From assembly GCA_002382975.1 (NCBI GenBank), contig DFTB01000017.1:186001-250000 (forward strand): 64,000 bases of DNA. Direction: 5' to 3'. Shown one piece after another: positions 51,171 through 59,200 of this stretch (position 1 is its first letter; each line of letters opens with the position of its first letter). The position numbers were made by a program, and so were the translations under genes. Origin of the DNA: Fibrobacter sp. UBA4223 (GTDB lineage: Bacteria > Fibrobacterota > Fibrobacteria > Fibrobacterales > Fibrobacteraceae). The notes beneath the pieces are model-generated. The model made no database searches. It was not told the DNA's origin and saw nothing but the letters and a program-made list of their open reading frames with translations.

Positions 51171-51295
51171 GTCATCCCCGCCCATTCGGCCTTGCTCAGG
51201 GCAGGCTCCGGCGGGGATCTCCTTGCCAATTCTGCCGCGTCTTCCATCACCCCTTTGCCTAGGGGCTCCGCCCCTAAGACCCCGACGTCATATGG
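51171..51295. repeat. Second copy of the GTCAT/CTAGGGGC repeat block
   Basis: GTCATCCCCGCCCATTCGGC ... CAGGGCAGGCTCCGGCGG and, further on, TTTGCCTAGGGGCTCCGCCC: the same order of words as 50697-50816, so the block occurs twice around the 94-bp tandem pair. Confidence 0.65.
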
Positions 51296-51316
51296 GGGTG
51301 GATGGCTGCTGGAATA

Positions 51317-51610
51317 GGGGTGGGATCACTCAGTCACGCTGTTCCTTCGTCTCCACCCTCTCGAAAAAATGGACGATTCTTTCAGGAATCGAGAGGGGTG
51401 GGATTGCGGGGTCACTTTGTTTCCCCGAATTCCCCCTCTCAAAAAACGGACGAAAATTTCAGGTCTGAGAGGGGTGGGATCACTCAGTCATTTCATTCCT
51501 TCGTGCCCCTCCGGGTTTTGGCTTCGCCAAAATCCTTGACTGCGCAAGTTCACTTCGTTCACGCGCAGTCAATCGAACCCTCTACGAGGGTTCGTGGACC
51601 CACCCTATTG
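51317..51610. repeat. Degenerate tandem units leading into tRNA-Ser
   Basis: Units start with GGGGTGGGAT at 51317, 51395 and 51471 (78 and 76 bp apart). Each unit carries CCCTCTC ... TTTCAGG ... GAGAGGGG, which can form a hairpin; the TTTCAGG...GAGAGGGG half recurs at the 3' end of the tRNA-Ser gene (51646-51663). Beyond 51510 there are further hairpins, GGGTTTTGGC-TTC-GCCAAAATCC, GACTGCGC...GCGCAGTC and CGAACCCTC-TAC-GAGGGTTCG. Confidence 0.65.
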
Positions 51611-51612
51611 AA

Positions 51613-51646
51613 ACAAAAAATGGAGCCTTTGGACTCCACTTTTTGT
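51613..51646 (-). terminator. Terminator of tRNA-Ser
   Basis: Minus strand: TGGAG-TCCAAAGG-CTCCA followed by TTTTTTG, starting about 12 nt after the tRNA 3' end. Confidence 0.75.
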
Positions 51647-51650
51647 TTCA

Positions 51651-51734
51651 GGAGAGAGAGGGGTTCGAACCCTCGGTCCTGTGACAGACTCCGGTTTTCG
51701 AGACCGGCCCAATCGACCACTCTGGCATCTCTCC
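51651..51734 (-). tRNA. tRNA-Ser (anticodon CGA)
   Basis: An 84-nt class II tRNA with a long variable arm, reading UCG. On the minus strand: acceptor GGAGAGA (51734-51728) pairs with TCTCTCC (51657-51651); anticodon loop CTCGAAA within CCGGTCTCGAAAACCGG; T arm GAGGG-TTCGAAC-CCCTC. CCA is not encoded. The base after the acceptor stem is T, so the discriminator would be U73, whereas bacterial tRNA-Ser normally has G73. A TATATTGG promoter box lies 10 nt upstream and a terminator follows. Confidence 0.93.
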
Positions 51735-51744
51735 GAGGTTTGGG

Positions 51745-51752
51745 CCAATATA
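51745..51752 (-). promoter_or_regulatory. FCB-type promoter box of tRNA-Ser
   Basis: Reverse-strand TATATTGG preceded by GC, 10 nt from the mature tRNA 5' end, leaving only a few nucleotides of leader. Good position for a -7 element. Confidence 0.5.
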
Positions 51753-51785
51753 GCAAAAACCCGAGGTGTTTTCAACCCAAAGAAA

Positions 51786-51813
51786 AATCCCCGCAACTTT
51801 GGTTGCAGGGATT
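51786..51813 (-). terminator. Terminator downstream of the GH26 gene
   Basis: Minus strand: AATCCC-T-GCAAC-CAAA-GTTGC-G-GGGATT followed by TTTC. Stem of 11 bp with one mismatch; lies 21 bp past the GH26 stop. Confidence 0.75.
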
Positions 51814-51834
51814 CCCTTTGAAAAAATTCAGGTC

Positions 51835-53694
51835 TTACTTGATGACAATCCGCTTCGTTGCAGAAAGTCCGGCACCCCTGGCCCGCACCAAGTACGACCC
51901 GCGGGCCATACCCGAAAGGCTGAACTGGTGGGTCCCGGCAGAGAGGGTGCCCTTGTAGAGGCTAGCCACGCGGTTACCCTGCAGGTCGAACACGTCCAGA
52001 GAGACATTTCCGGAACGAGTCGTCGTGAAGGAGAGGCTGTGGCCCTGGAGTGTCAGGCTGGCCACGGCAAGAAGCGGACCTACACCGATGGCGGTGTTGT
52101 TGCCTGAACCGTTGTTTGGCTTGTTGGAGTTTGCGGAATTGCCGTTGGAATTTGCGGAATTGTTTGCGCTTGCAGAACTTGTGGGCTTAGTAGAGTTAGA
52201 AGAATTCGCTCCGGTCTTGCAAGAGGCGTCGTCAAAGTCAAAATCCTTGTCCCAGCCGGGCATGTCCTCGAAGGTGATAATCCGGCAGTCTTCCATGTTG
52301 CTCTTCCAGACGGAATTGGCGGTTTGGCCCGGCCAGGGACCGCTCCAAGAACTATACCACGGCATCCACCAGCTCCATACGGCCTGGTCTTTGTGCATGT
52401 TGCTCACGTCGGGAATAGGGCCGTTTTCGCTGAGAGCGAATATTTTGCTCGTTCCCCACTTCTCCTTGAATCCGTCAAAGGCAGATGCATTGCTGGAATG
52501 GTTGTTGGCGCTGTTGTAGATGTCCACAGAAATAACGTCGTAGTAATCGGCGCCTGGATCCCAGGATTTATCAAGGGAAGCCTCGGGGTTGAATACCCAA
52601 ATCAGGTTCTTGACGCCCTTTACATTGACCATCTCGTCGTAGACTAGGCGGTACAGGGCAGCATACTGTTCTCCGGTAGTGCTATTGCTCCACCAGAACC
52701 AGTTGCCGCCCGCTTCGTGCAAGGGCCTGAATATGGCAGCGACCTTGTCCTTCTGGAGTTTCAAGAAGTAGTCGGCAATATAGTCGATGTCAGCTATGAT
52801 TCCCTTGTAGGCGTCGGACTCCTTGTTCCAGTTAGTGGTTCCGGAGACAAAGGCTTCCGATACGCGGAAGGTGGTCCATTCGGTTCCGCCGGAGTTCTTG
52901 GCGGCTTCTTCAGTTGCATAGAAAGCATCCTTTGCGTCGGTGGGGTCTTTCCAGTGCCAGCTAAAAGCGGGAATGCCTCCCTGGCTCCACAAATTCTTCG
53001 CCAGGAAAAGAGCCTTTTCGTCATAGGCCTTGTTCCAGTCGCCGCTGGCGTTAGGACCTGTAGAGAACAAGAAGTCGAAACCCACCAGGGCAGGGTACTT
53101 GCCACTGCGGGTGTAGATGTCGGCTACGTCTTCGTGGGTCTTAAAATCGGCGTTGAGCGTGTAGGCATCCATGTTTCCGGTCATAACACCAGAAATGGTC
53201 TTCTTGCCGAAGTTACCTGCCAGGAATTCGTACAGTTTGACCGCTTCGGCAGTAGCGTTTGCGGTGACAGGCTTTGTTGCGATGGTGAAGGCTTTCGATT
53301 CGTATGCTTCGATATTGATGTAGTCCACCTGTATCCAGCCCCAGAACTTGGTGATGCCAATAGAATTCTTTCCGGCGTTTAGGGTTACGCTGGTGGATAC
53401 GTCAATGAACTCGGAACCTTCATCCATGTGGAAAGATCCAACCTGAGCTCCGTTGACGGTAATGTAGTTGTCTTTATCGCCGTAGGGTGCTGCACAGTGT
53501 ATAATCAGGGTGTACTTGCCTTCTGCATCTACGGTGACGTTGTCAAAGGTAATGCTTCCCTCGTTCAGGTCTGCATAGGTCCCGCTTTTGGCAGCTCCGT
53601 CGGCCAAGGTGGCCGATTCGGCCTCGTACTTGGTGGCGCCTGCGTAGACTGCGGCCATTAACCCAAAGGCGAGAGTCGCTTTTTTAATATCCAT
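51835..53694 (-). CDS. Secreted GH26 endo-beta-1,4-mannanase with CBM35-like module and sorting domain
   Basis: A 619-aa secreted enzyme. Signal peptide at residues 1-20; CBM35/CBM6-like module about 21-130 (YEAESATLADGA ... WGWIQVDYINIE); GH26 catalytic domain about 150-465 with acid/base Glu in RPLHEAGGNWFWW and nucleophile Glu in ALSENGPIPD; an Asn/Ser linker about 495-540; and a type IX-like sorting domain (VDVFDLQGNRV ... RGSYLVRARG ... RIVIK). GH26 enzymes cleave mannan or glucomannan backbones. It lies 36 bp downstream of the GH5 mannanase gene and is probably in one operon with it. SD GAAAGGA precedes the ATG. Confidence 0.93.
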   Translation of the reverse strand: MDIKKATLAFGLMAAVYAGATKYEAESATLADGAAKSGTYADLNEGSITFDNVTVDAEGKYTLIIHCAAPYGDKDNYITVNGAQVGSFHMDEGSEFIDVSTSVTLNAGKNSIGITKFWGWIQVDYINIEAYESKAFTIATKPVTANATAEAVKLYEFLAGNFGKKTISGVMTGNMDAYTLNADFKTHEDVADIYTRSGKYPALVGFDFLFSTGPNASGDWNKAYDEKALFLAKNLWSQGGIPAFSWHWKDPTDAKDAFYATEEAAKNSGGTEWTTFRVSEAFVSGTTNWNKESDAYKGIIADIDYIADYFLKLQKDKVAAIFRPLHEAGGNWFWWSNSTTGEQYAALYRLVYDEMVNVKGVKNLIWVFNPEASLDKSWDPGADYYDVISVDIYNSANNHSSNASAFDGFKEKWGTSKIFALSENGPIPDVSNMHKDQAVWSWWMPWYSSWSGPWPGQTANSVWKSNMEDCRIITFEDMPGWDKDFDFDDASCKTGANSSNSTKPTSSASANNSANSNGNSANSNKPNNGSGNNTAIGVGPLLAVASLTLQGHSLSFTTTRSGNVSLDVFDLQGNRVASLYKGTLSAGTHQFSLSGMARGSYLVRARGAGLSATKRIVIK

Positions 53695-53730
53695 AATCCA
53701 ATCCTTTCCCTAGATATTGAGTTGTTAAAA

Positions 53731-55527
53731 TTACTTCTTGTAGTCGGGGTTGTTGAACACCACCTTGATTTCGGGAATCATTTCCTCGGTATTTCCAAAA
53801 CTACGGCTGAAAGCGTCGTACTTGTCGGCGTTGAAATCGAACAGTATCTGATCGCCAGCCTTGAAGTTGTCGTAAAGGATGGTCCCCGTATACCCCTTGG
53901 CGTAGTTTGCCACGATGATGCTCAGAGTCTTGTTGCGGTCCGTGTAACTTGATATGTCGAAGGAACAGGTCTTCTTTGCCCCTGCGGCAACGTCGCAAGC
54001 ACCGTCAACTTCGGTCCAGGTCCAGGCATCAGTGAGCTTGAATATCAAGTTCAGTTGCGCTGCCGATTTCCCGTTGTTCTTGGCTTCGAAGGTGAGTTCC
54101 GTCGCTCCGCTCAGGTCAAATGTCTTTTGGTATTCGATCTGGGCGTTGTCGGCTCCGTAGGTCACGGCCATCATGCCGTCGCCGCTGGATTCCTCGATGG
54201 TCACGTCCTTGATCTTGATGCGGGCCTCTTCCTTGGAAGCTAGGGCCTTCATGGCTTCGAGGGCGGGCTCGATGGTGTAGCTGTAACCGCCGAACTGGGA
54301 TTCCGTCTTGTCGCCGATGTACTGCCAGGCGAGAGCCCCCGCGTAACCGTCGTCAAAGGCCTTGCGGTAGCATTCCTCGGTCGAAATCTCCGTCTTTGCC
54401 GCCATGCTAGATGTATAGGTGTCGCCCTTCCAACCGCTGGCAGGGAATTCCCCGATAATCATGGGCTTCTTGTCGTAGCCGTAGGTCGTGGCCATTTGGG
54501 CGGCCGTGTTCACGAAGGGAGAGACGGCGTCATCCTGGTAGTAGGGGTAGTAGTGGGTCTGGAAAAAGTCCAGGGTGCCGTTGGCCTCGCCACCGGCCTT
54601 GACCAGTTCCGCATCGTTCCACCAGCTCTGGTACTTAATGTTCACGCTACCGGTAGAGACCAGGAATCTCTTGTCTATGTTGTGGATGGCGGCGGCCACC
54701 TTGTTAGTAAACTTCTGGATTTTTTCCTTGTCCATCTTCTTGGTGGTCCAACCTACGGTGGTCATGCCTTCGGGTTCGTTGAACACTTCCCAGGTCATGA
54801 GTGCCTTGTGGAAACCGATAGCCTTGACTACGGGCTCCAAGACGTTCTTGATAAACGCTTCCGTTCCGTCGTCCTCGAACAGTTTGGTGTTGGCGTCGAT
54901 ATCCAACTTCTCGCTGTAAAGACCCCACTGGTTGGGTTCCATCAGGTTGTGACTGAACAGACACATGGAGACCATCACGCCGTATTCCTCGGCGATATCC
55001 AGGGCCTTCTTCATGTTGGCGATGGTGTTTTCCTTGGGTCCGGTGACCAGGTGGGTGGTCTGGTCGATGGTGGGACTCTGGCTCATGTTGTTGAAGAGCC
55101 ACCAGCGGATGGCGTTGCCCCCTGCGGCGCGGGTGCCTTCCACCGCCTTGCGCCAGGCGTTTTCGTTAAGCGGGGCGTCGCCCACGTCGGAGTTGTAATC
55201 GCTCCAGGCCAGGTTTGTGCCCGAGAAGAAAATCTTCTTGCCGTTGTACAGGATGTCGGTGCCGCTGACCGTAAGGACGGGGGTTCCAAGGTCTACCGGG
55301 GTGTTGCTTGCCGATGAGTTCTTGTTGGCGTCTCCCGAAGAATTTACGTTGGAACCGGAAGAACCAGGATTGTTGGAATCGGCTGAACCTTCGGTTGCCG
55401 AGGATTCTATGGCGTCGTCTTCCGGCGCTATGGGGTCGCCGCTGGAGGAATCGTCACCGCAGGCCGCAAGAAGACTGCAGGCAAGTACAGCAGGAATACA
55501 GAAAGTAAATGCTTTCTTGAAGTTCAT
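53731..55527 (-). CDS. GH5-family mannanase-type lipoprotein
   Basis: A 598-aa lipoprotein: lipobox LLAAC at about residues 18-22, then an Asp/Ser/Asn-rich linker to about 80. The GH5 catalytic domain (about 85-430) shows FFSGTNLAWSDY, GGNAIRWWLF, acid/base Glu in TWEVFNEPEG and nucleophile Glu in MIIGEFPASG; the arrangement is most like the GH5 mannanase subfamilies (GH5_7). A C-terminal module (about 445-598) resembles a carbohydrate-binding jelly roll. There is no sorting domain, so it is lipid-anchored, unlike its GH26 neighbour. AAAAGGAG precedes the ATG. Confidence 0.88.
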   Translation of the reverse strand: MNFKKAFTFCIPAVLACSLLAACGDDSSSGDPIAPEDDAIESSATEGSADSNNPGSSGSNVNSSGDANKNSSASNTPVDLGTPVLTVSGTDILYNGKKIFFSGTNLAWSDYNSDVGDAPLNENAWRKAVEGTRAAGGNAIRWWLFNNMSQSPTIDQTTHLVTGPKENTIANMKKALDIAEEYGVMVSMCLFSHNLMEPNQWGLYSEKLDIDANTKLFEDDGTEAFIKNVLEPVVKAIGFHKALMTWEVFNEPEGMTTVGWTTKKMDKEKIQKFTNKVAAAIHNIDKRFLVSTGSVNIKYQSWWNDAELVKAGGEANGTLDFFQTHYYPYYQDDAVSPFVNTAAQMATTYGYDKKPMIIGEFPASGWKGDTYTSSMAAKTEISTEECYRKAFDDGYAGALAWQYIGDKTESQFGGYSYTIEPALEAMKALASKEEARIKIKDVTIEESSGDGMMAVTYGADNAQIEYQKTFDLSGATELTFEAKNNGKSAAQLNLIFKLTDAWTWTEVDGACDVAAGAKKTCSFDISSYTDRNKTLSIIVANYAKGYTGTILYDNFKAGDQILFDFNADKYDAFSRSFGNTEEMIPEIKVVFNNPDYKK

Positions 55528-55596
55528 AAAAAAGCTCCTTTTTTCCCAAAATAAGAAATTATGGGTGACTGCGAGAAAAATTAAGATATAAGTATC

Positions 55597-56601
55597 TTAT
55601 TTCTTTTGGAACTTGGCCCCGAATGTAAATTTTCGTGAATCTTCGGGAGGGATTTCTATCAGTCCGCGGTGGTGGTTCAGGGCGTCGGGCTCCGATGTCA
55701 TGGGCTCGATGGCGATGCTTGCCCGGGTAGGAGGCGTGTAAATCTGGATGGCGTTGTATTGCCCTTGACCGGCCTGTTGCCAGATGTCCAGTTTGCCTGC
55801 GCTCCCTTCCAAAAACACGTGGGCCTGGGTTTGGGATTGTGCCGTCGCACTTGAAAAATCGCTCCCCAGGCAGAAACAGTCGTTGATGAACTCGTCACCG
55901 ATGGCACGGCCGCCCACGAAGCGGGTGTCGTCCTTGAAGTTCCCGGTGGGAAGGTCCGCCTGGTCTAAGAGGGCAAGCTTGCTTTCGGGGAGCGTCATCT
56001 TCAGGTCGTTCACCTTTTCGCCCAGGCTGTAGTAGGGGTGCCAGCCTTCGGAATAGGGCATGAGGGCCTTTCCGATGTTCTGCACAGAGGCCTCTACGGT
56101 ATAAGATTCACCTGTGAAAGTTACTTTGTTTGTAGCCTTGAAAGGGAAGGGGAACCCGGCGAAGGCGCCCGGCCAGTCGCAGGTGAAAATGGCAGTGCAA
56201 CTTTCGGAGTCGCTCTCGAAGCTTTCGAATTTCCATTCCTTGTTCTGCAAAAAGCCGTGGAGGGCATGGGGCGCCCAACTCACGTTGTTTATGAGGGCGT
56301 AGGTGTTGCCATTCCAGGTGAACTTGGCGTAGGCGGTGCGGCCCGGGAAGGGAGCGAGTCTGCAGCCTGCATTGGTGTCGGGGCCCATCTTGTAGATGTC
56401 ATCGCCTTCCCGGTAACCGAAGAGAAGGTCCAGTTTGTCGGAACCGGTGACGCCCGCGCCGTTTTTTGCAACGGGTATGCGCCAGGCGTTAAGGCCTCCG
56501 CCGTAACCGCTCAGAATTTCCAGTTCGGCGCCGTCATCGCGCTGTAAAACGTAGCATTGGATAGTGCCGAGAGGGCGAGAAATCAGTTTGAAGTTGCTCA
56601 T
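55597..56601 (-). CDS. Aldose 1-epimerase family protein
   Basis: A 334-aa galactose-mutarotase-fold protein. Relevant segments: LSGYGGGLNAWRIPV, FPGRTAYAKFTWNG (about residues 97-110), PHALHGFLQNKEW (catalytic-type His, about 125), EGWHPYYSLG (His, about 197-206) and the late Glu in IAIEPMTSEPDALNH (about 305). No signal peptide. The location upstream of two mannanase genes suggests a role in handling released hexoses (for example mannose or galactose anomers). Start at 56601 (MSNFKL); in-frame Met at 56640 adds 13 residues with no family similarity. Confidence 0.88.
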   Translation of the reverse strand: MSNFKLISRPLGTIQCYVLQRDDGAELEILSGYGGGLNAWRIPVAKNGAGVTGSDKLDLLFGYREGDDIYKMGPDTNAGCRLAPFPGRTAYAKFTWNGNTYALINNVSWAPHALHGFLQNKEWKFESFESDSESCTAIFTCDWPGAFAGFPFPFKATNKVTFTGESYTVEASVQNIGKALMPYSEGWHPYYSLGEKVNDLKMTLPESKLALLDQADLPTGNFKDDTRFVGGRAIGDEFINDCFCLGSDFSSATAQSQTQAHVFLEGSAGKLDIWQQAGQGQYNAIQIYTPPTRASIAIEPMTSEPDALNHHRGLIEIPPEDSRKFTFGAKFQKK

Positions 56602-56624
56602 GGAAAGGAAGATAGAAAAAAGGC

Positions 56625-56920
56625 GAGGGTTAGGAGTCATGAGTCGTGAGTTATGAGTTGTGAGCCGCGAGTCGTCATCCTCACCCGTTCGACAGGCTCA
56701 GGGCAGGCTCTGGTGAGGATCCGCTTACTGCAATCTAGCAGATCCTCGTGATTCTATCGCTGTGCTCCAGAATGACAGCGAGGATGACATCCCTCAAAGC
56801 GAAGCGAGCTCAAACCCCTATCCCCTAAATCCTAACCCCTAGATCCTAACCCCTAGATCCTAACCCCTAGATCCTAACCCCTAAATCCTAACCCCTAATA
56901 TCTACAACCTCTCAAACTTT
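56625..56920. repeat. Heptad repeats and palindrome between epimerase gene and mnmE
   Basis: GAGTCAT/GAGTCGT/GAGTTAT/GAGTTGT/GAGCCGC heptads (56633-56674), a GTCATCCTCACCC ... GGTGAGGATCC palindrome (56674-56722) and further AGCAGATCCTCGTG/GAGGATGACAT pieces, then CTAAATC/CTAACCC/CTAGATC heptads repeated about eleven times (56823-56900). No gene in this 338-bp gap; the mnmE promoter box TATATTTA is at 56927-56934. Confidence 0.85.
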
Positions 56921-56939
56921 TAATACTATATTTAATTAC

Positions 56940-58322
56940 ATGGATTCCCGGACCATTGTCGCTCCCATGACTCCCGCAGGCGTTAGCGCCGTTGCCGCCA
57001 TCCGTGTGAGCGGCCCTCAGGTGCGCGACGTGGTTCTGGCCCTGTTCGGCGAAAGGGCGGTGGCCCGACTGGAAAGCCACATGGCCCGTCTGGGAACGGC
57101 CCGGGACCCTAAAACCGGCGAAACCGTCGATAGCCTGCTTTACCTGTTTTTCGAAGGGCCCAATTCCTATACCGGCGAAGACACTCTGGAACTTTACCCT
57201 CACGGAAACCCGCTAATCGTGCGGGAACTGATTCAGGCCATCCGCAAGGTACAAGGCGTTCGTCTGGCAGAACCTGGTGAATTTACCCGCAGGGCCTTTC
57301 TGAACGGCAAGATGGACCTGGTCCAGGCGGAATCCGTGGCCGACGTGATTCACAGCGCGAACCGAGCAGAACTGAAAAACGCCCACCGCCTGCTTTCGGG
57401 AACGCTCTCGAAAAAGATTCAGGAACTGAACGAACAGGTGAAGGATATGTCCGCCCGGCTGGAGCTGGACGTGGATTTTGCCGAGGAGGAGGCCGACCCG
57501 GATTACGATTCCTGGCGCAAGAGGATTGTGGCCATCGGCGAAAAGATTTCGGAAATCCTCCAGAGTTTCCGCGGCAAGGAAAACCTGAGCCGCCTCCCGC
57601 TGGTAGTGCTCTACGGAGCCCCCAACGCGGGCAAGTCCAGCCTGGTAAACGCCCTCCTGGGCGAAGACCGCATTCTCGTGAGCAGCGTCCCCGGCACCAC
57701 TCGGGACTTCGTGGAAGTCCGGCTGTTTTTGCCCGGCGGAGAAATCCGTCTGGTGGATACCGCAGGCATTGCCGACCGGGCCACCGACGAGCTGGACGCC
57801 CTCAGCATGGAAAAGAGCCGTGAGATTCTGAAAGAGGCGGACCTGAAGATTCACGTGGTGGACGGTTGTGAATTCGGAGTTCGGAATTCGGAATTCGGAG
57901 TTGGAAATCAAAAATCTACAACAGATTCCGATGTTACCGTCATCAGCAAGTGTGATTTGCTGGATGAGAGAACGGCCTGCGGCCTGCAGACGAGAGATGA
58001 GAGGATTTCCAAGGTTCTCCCAGTTTCCTCCAAGACCGGCGAGGGCCTTGCCGAGCTCAGGCAGAAGGTGGATGCCGCCCTGTTTACCGAAGGTCGCAGC
58101 CCCGAAGACATCTGGATTACCAGCGAGCGGGAACGGGCCTGCTTCGCCGAAGCCTTCGAAGGGGTGAAACGGGCCCTGGACCTGCTCCAGAAACAGCCCG
58201 CCGTAGAACTTCTCGCCTTCGAGATGCAGCTGGTGCGCCGCTCCCTCCAGAGCGTGGTGGGCGAGATTTCTTCTGAAGATATTTTACAATCTATTTTCGC
58301 GGGGTTCTGCATTGGAAAGTAG
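56940..58322 (+). CDS. mnmE: tRNA modification GTPase MnmE with repeat-derived insert
   Basis: A 460-aa GTPase that, with MnmG, modifies U34 of certain tRNAs. N-terminal folate-binding domain: TIVAPMTPAGVSAVAAIRVSG, NSYTGEDTLELYPHGN, RLAEPGEFTRRAFLNGKMDL. G domain: G1 GAPNAGKSSLVNALLG (about residues 224-239), G2 PGTTRDF, G3 DTAGIAD (about 270), G4 SKCD (about 338, Ser replacing Asn). C-terminal CIGK (457-460) matches the catalytic CxGK. Residues about 311-328 (EFGVRNSEFGVGNQK) come from GAATTCG heptads, and about 342-352 from CGAGAGA-type repeats, both flanking G4. The 11-bp overlap with the transporter gene suggests an operon. Confidence 0.94.
   Translation: MDSRTIVAPMTPAGVSAVAAIRVSGPQVRDVVLALFGERAVARLESHMARLGTARDPKTGETVDSLLYLFFEGPNSYTGEDTLELYPHGNPLIVRELIQAIRKVQGVRLAEPGEFTRRAFLNGKMDLVQAESVADVIHSANRAELKNAHRLLSGTLSKKIQELNEQVKDMSARLELDVDFAEEEADPDYDSWRKRIVAIGEKISEILQSFRGKENLSRLPLVVLYGAPNAGKSSLVNALLGEDRILVSSVPGTTRDFVEVRLFLPGGEIRLVDTAGIADRATDELDALSMEKSREILKEADLKIHVVDGCEFGVRNSEFGVGNQKSTTDSDVTVISKCDLLDERTACGLQTRDERISKVLPVSSKTGEGLAELRQKVDAALFTEGRSPEDIWITSERERACFAEAFEGVKRALDLLQKQPAVELLAFEMQLVRRSLQSVVGEISSEDILQSIFAGFCIGK
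57867..57925. repeat. GAATTCG heptads inside mnmE
   Basis: GAATTCG/GAGTTCG/GAATTCG/GAATTCG/GAGTTGG: five 7-bp units in frame between motifs G3 and G4. The same units, inverted, occur in the gene at 60327. Confidence 0.8.
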
Positions 58323-59178
58323 CACTCTCAGCCTTATCGGCGTCTTTATCGGGATTTTCGCCTTTGGTACCTACATGGTCCCGCTGAAAAAGTATCCCGC
58401 CTATTCCTCCTGGTCCTACCTGGCGTTCATGTCCATCGGGGCGCTCATCTGTTCTGTGGGCATCACCTGCGTTACGGGGCAGTTCAACTTCCACCCCGTA
58501 GGCATCGGTTGTGGTCTCCTCTGGGTGCTGGGCGGTGCGCTGTGCTTCTGGGCGGTACAGGCCGAGGCGGACCTGGCGGGTACCGGCCTACGGTCCATGA
58601 GCGTGAGCATTTTGCTGTCGTTCTTTAGCGGGGTGGTCATTTTCCAGGAAAAGACCCTGCTGTACTATTCCATTCCGGCTATTGCCTGCATGATTATCGG
58701 CATCTGGATTCCCGCCAGCAAGACAAAGTCCATCTGGAAAAACTGGCGCTCCCTCTTGTCGGGAGCGGTGTTCGGCACCTACCTGATTCCCTTCAAGTTC
58801 AGCGGCATGGGCGACATGGAATTCTTGTTCCCATTCTCCATCGGGGTCTGTGCCGGTAGCCTTGTGCTGGTGGGCCTGGTGACATTTCGACGCCGCAAGG
58901 ATATCAGGCATTCGAACCTTGTGCCAACGCTTCTTTCCATGGCGTCGGGCGTCATGTGGATGTTCGGTACTCTCGCTATTTTCTGGACCATCGCCGACGA
59001 CGGCATGTTCGGCTACGCGGTAGGTTACCCGCTCCTGCAGTTGAACCTGGTGGTAAACCAGCTGTGGGGCGTGTTCGTGTTCGGCGAATACGCCTCCCGT
59101 GGAGGCCGCATCAAGCTTGCCTTGTCCACGGTGGTCATCTTGATTGGAGCGGTGCTGTTGACCCTCTCCAAGATGTAG
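58312..59178 (+). CDS. GRP/DMT-family sugar transporter
   Basis: A 288-aa inner-membrane protein with about ten transmembrane helices, resembling the glucose/ribose porter (GRP) branch of the drug/metabolite transporter superfamily: IGVFIGIFAFGTYMVPLKK at the N terminus, ALCFWAVQAEADLAGTGLRSMS, and the internal repeat SGAVFGTYLIPFKFSG in the second half. Substrate unknown, likely a sugar. The start is TTG at 58312, inside the end of mnmE, with CGGGG upstream; no better ATG is available before the first helix. Confidence 0.8.
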   Translation: MESSTLSLIGVFIGIFAFGTYMVPLKKYPAYSSWSYLAFMSIGALICSVGITCVTGQFNFHPVGIGCGLLWVLGGALCFWAVQAEADLAGTGLRSMSVSILLSFFSGVVIFQEKTLLYYSIPAIACMIIGIWIPASKTKSIWKNWRSLLSGAVFGTYLIPFKFSGMGDMEFLFPFSIGVCAGSLVLVGLVTFRRRKDIRHSNLVPTLLSMASGVMWMFGTLAIFWTIADDGMFGYAVGYPLLQLNLVVNQLWGVFVFGEYASRGGRIKLALSTVVILIGAVLLTLSKM

Positions 59179-59200
59179 CGATTTGGGTTCGGGAATCGCC

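Noticed and set aside
51302-51958. 218-aa plus-strand ORF covering the tRNA-Ser gene
   Set aside because: It reads through tandem repeats, the tRNA antisense strand (RERGSNPRSCD, a common tRNA artefact peptide) and a terminator; not a gene.
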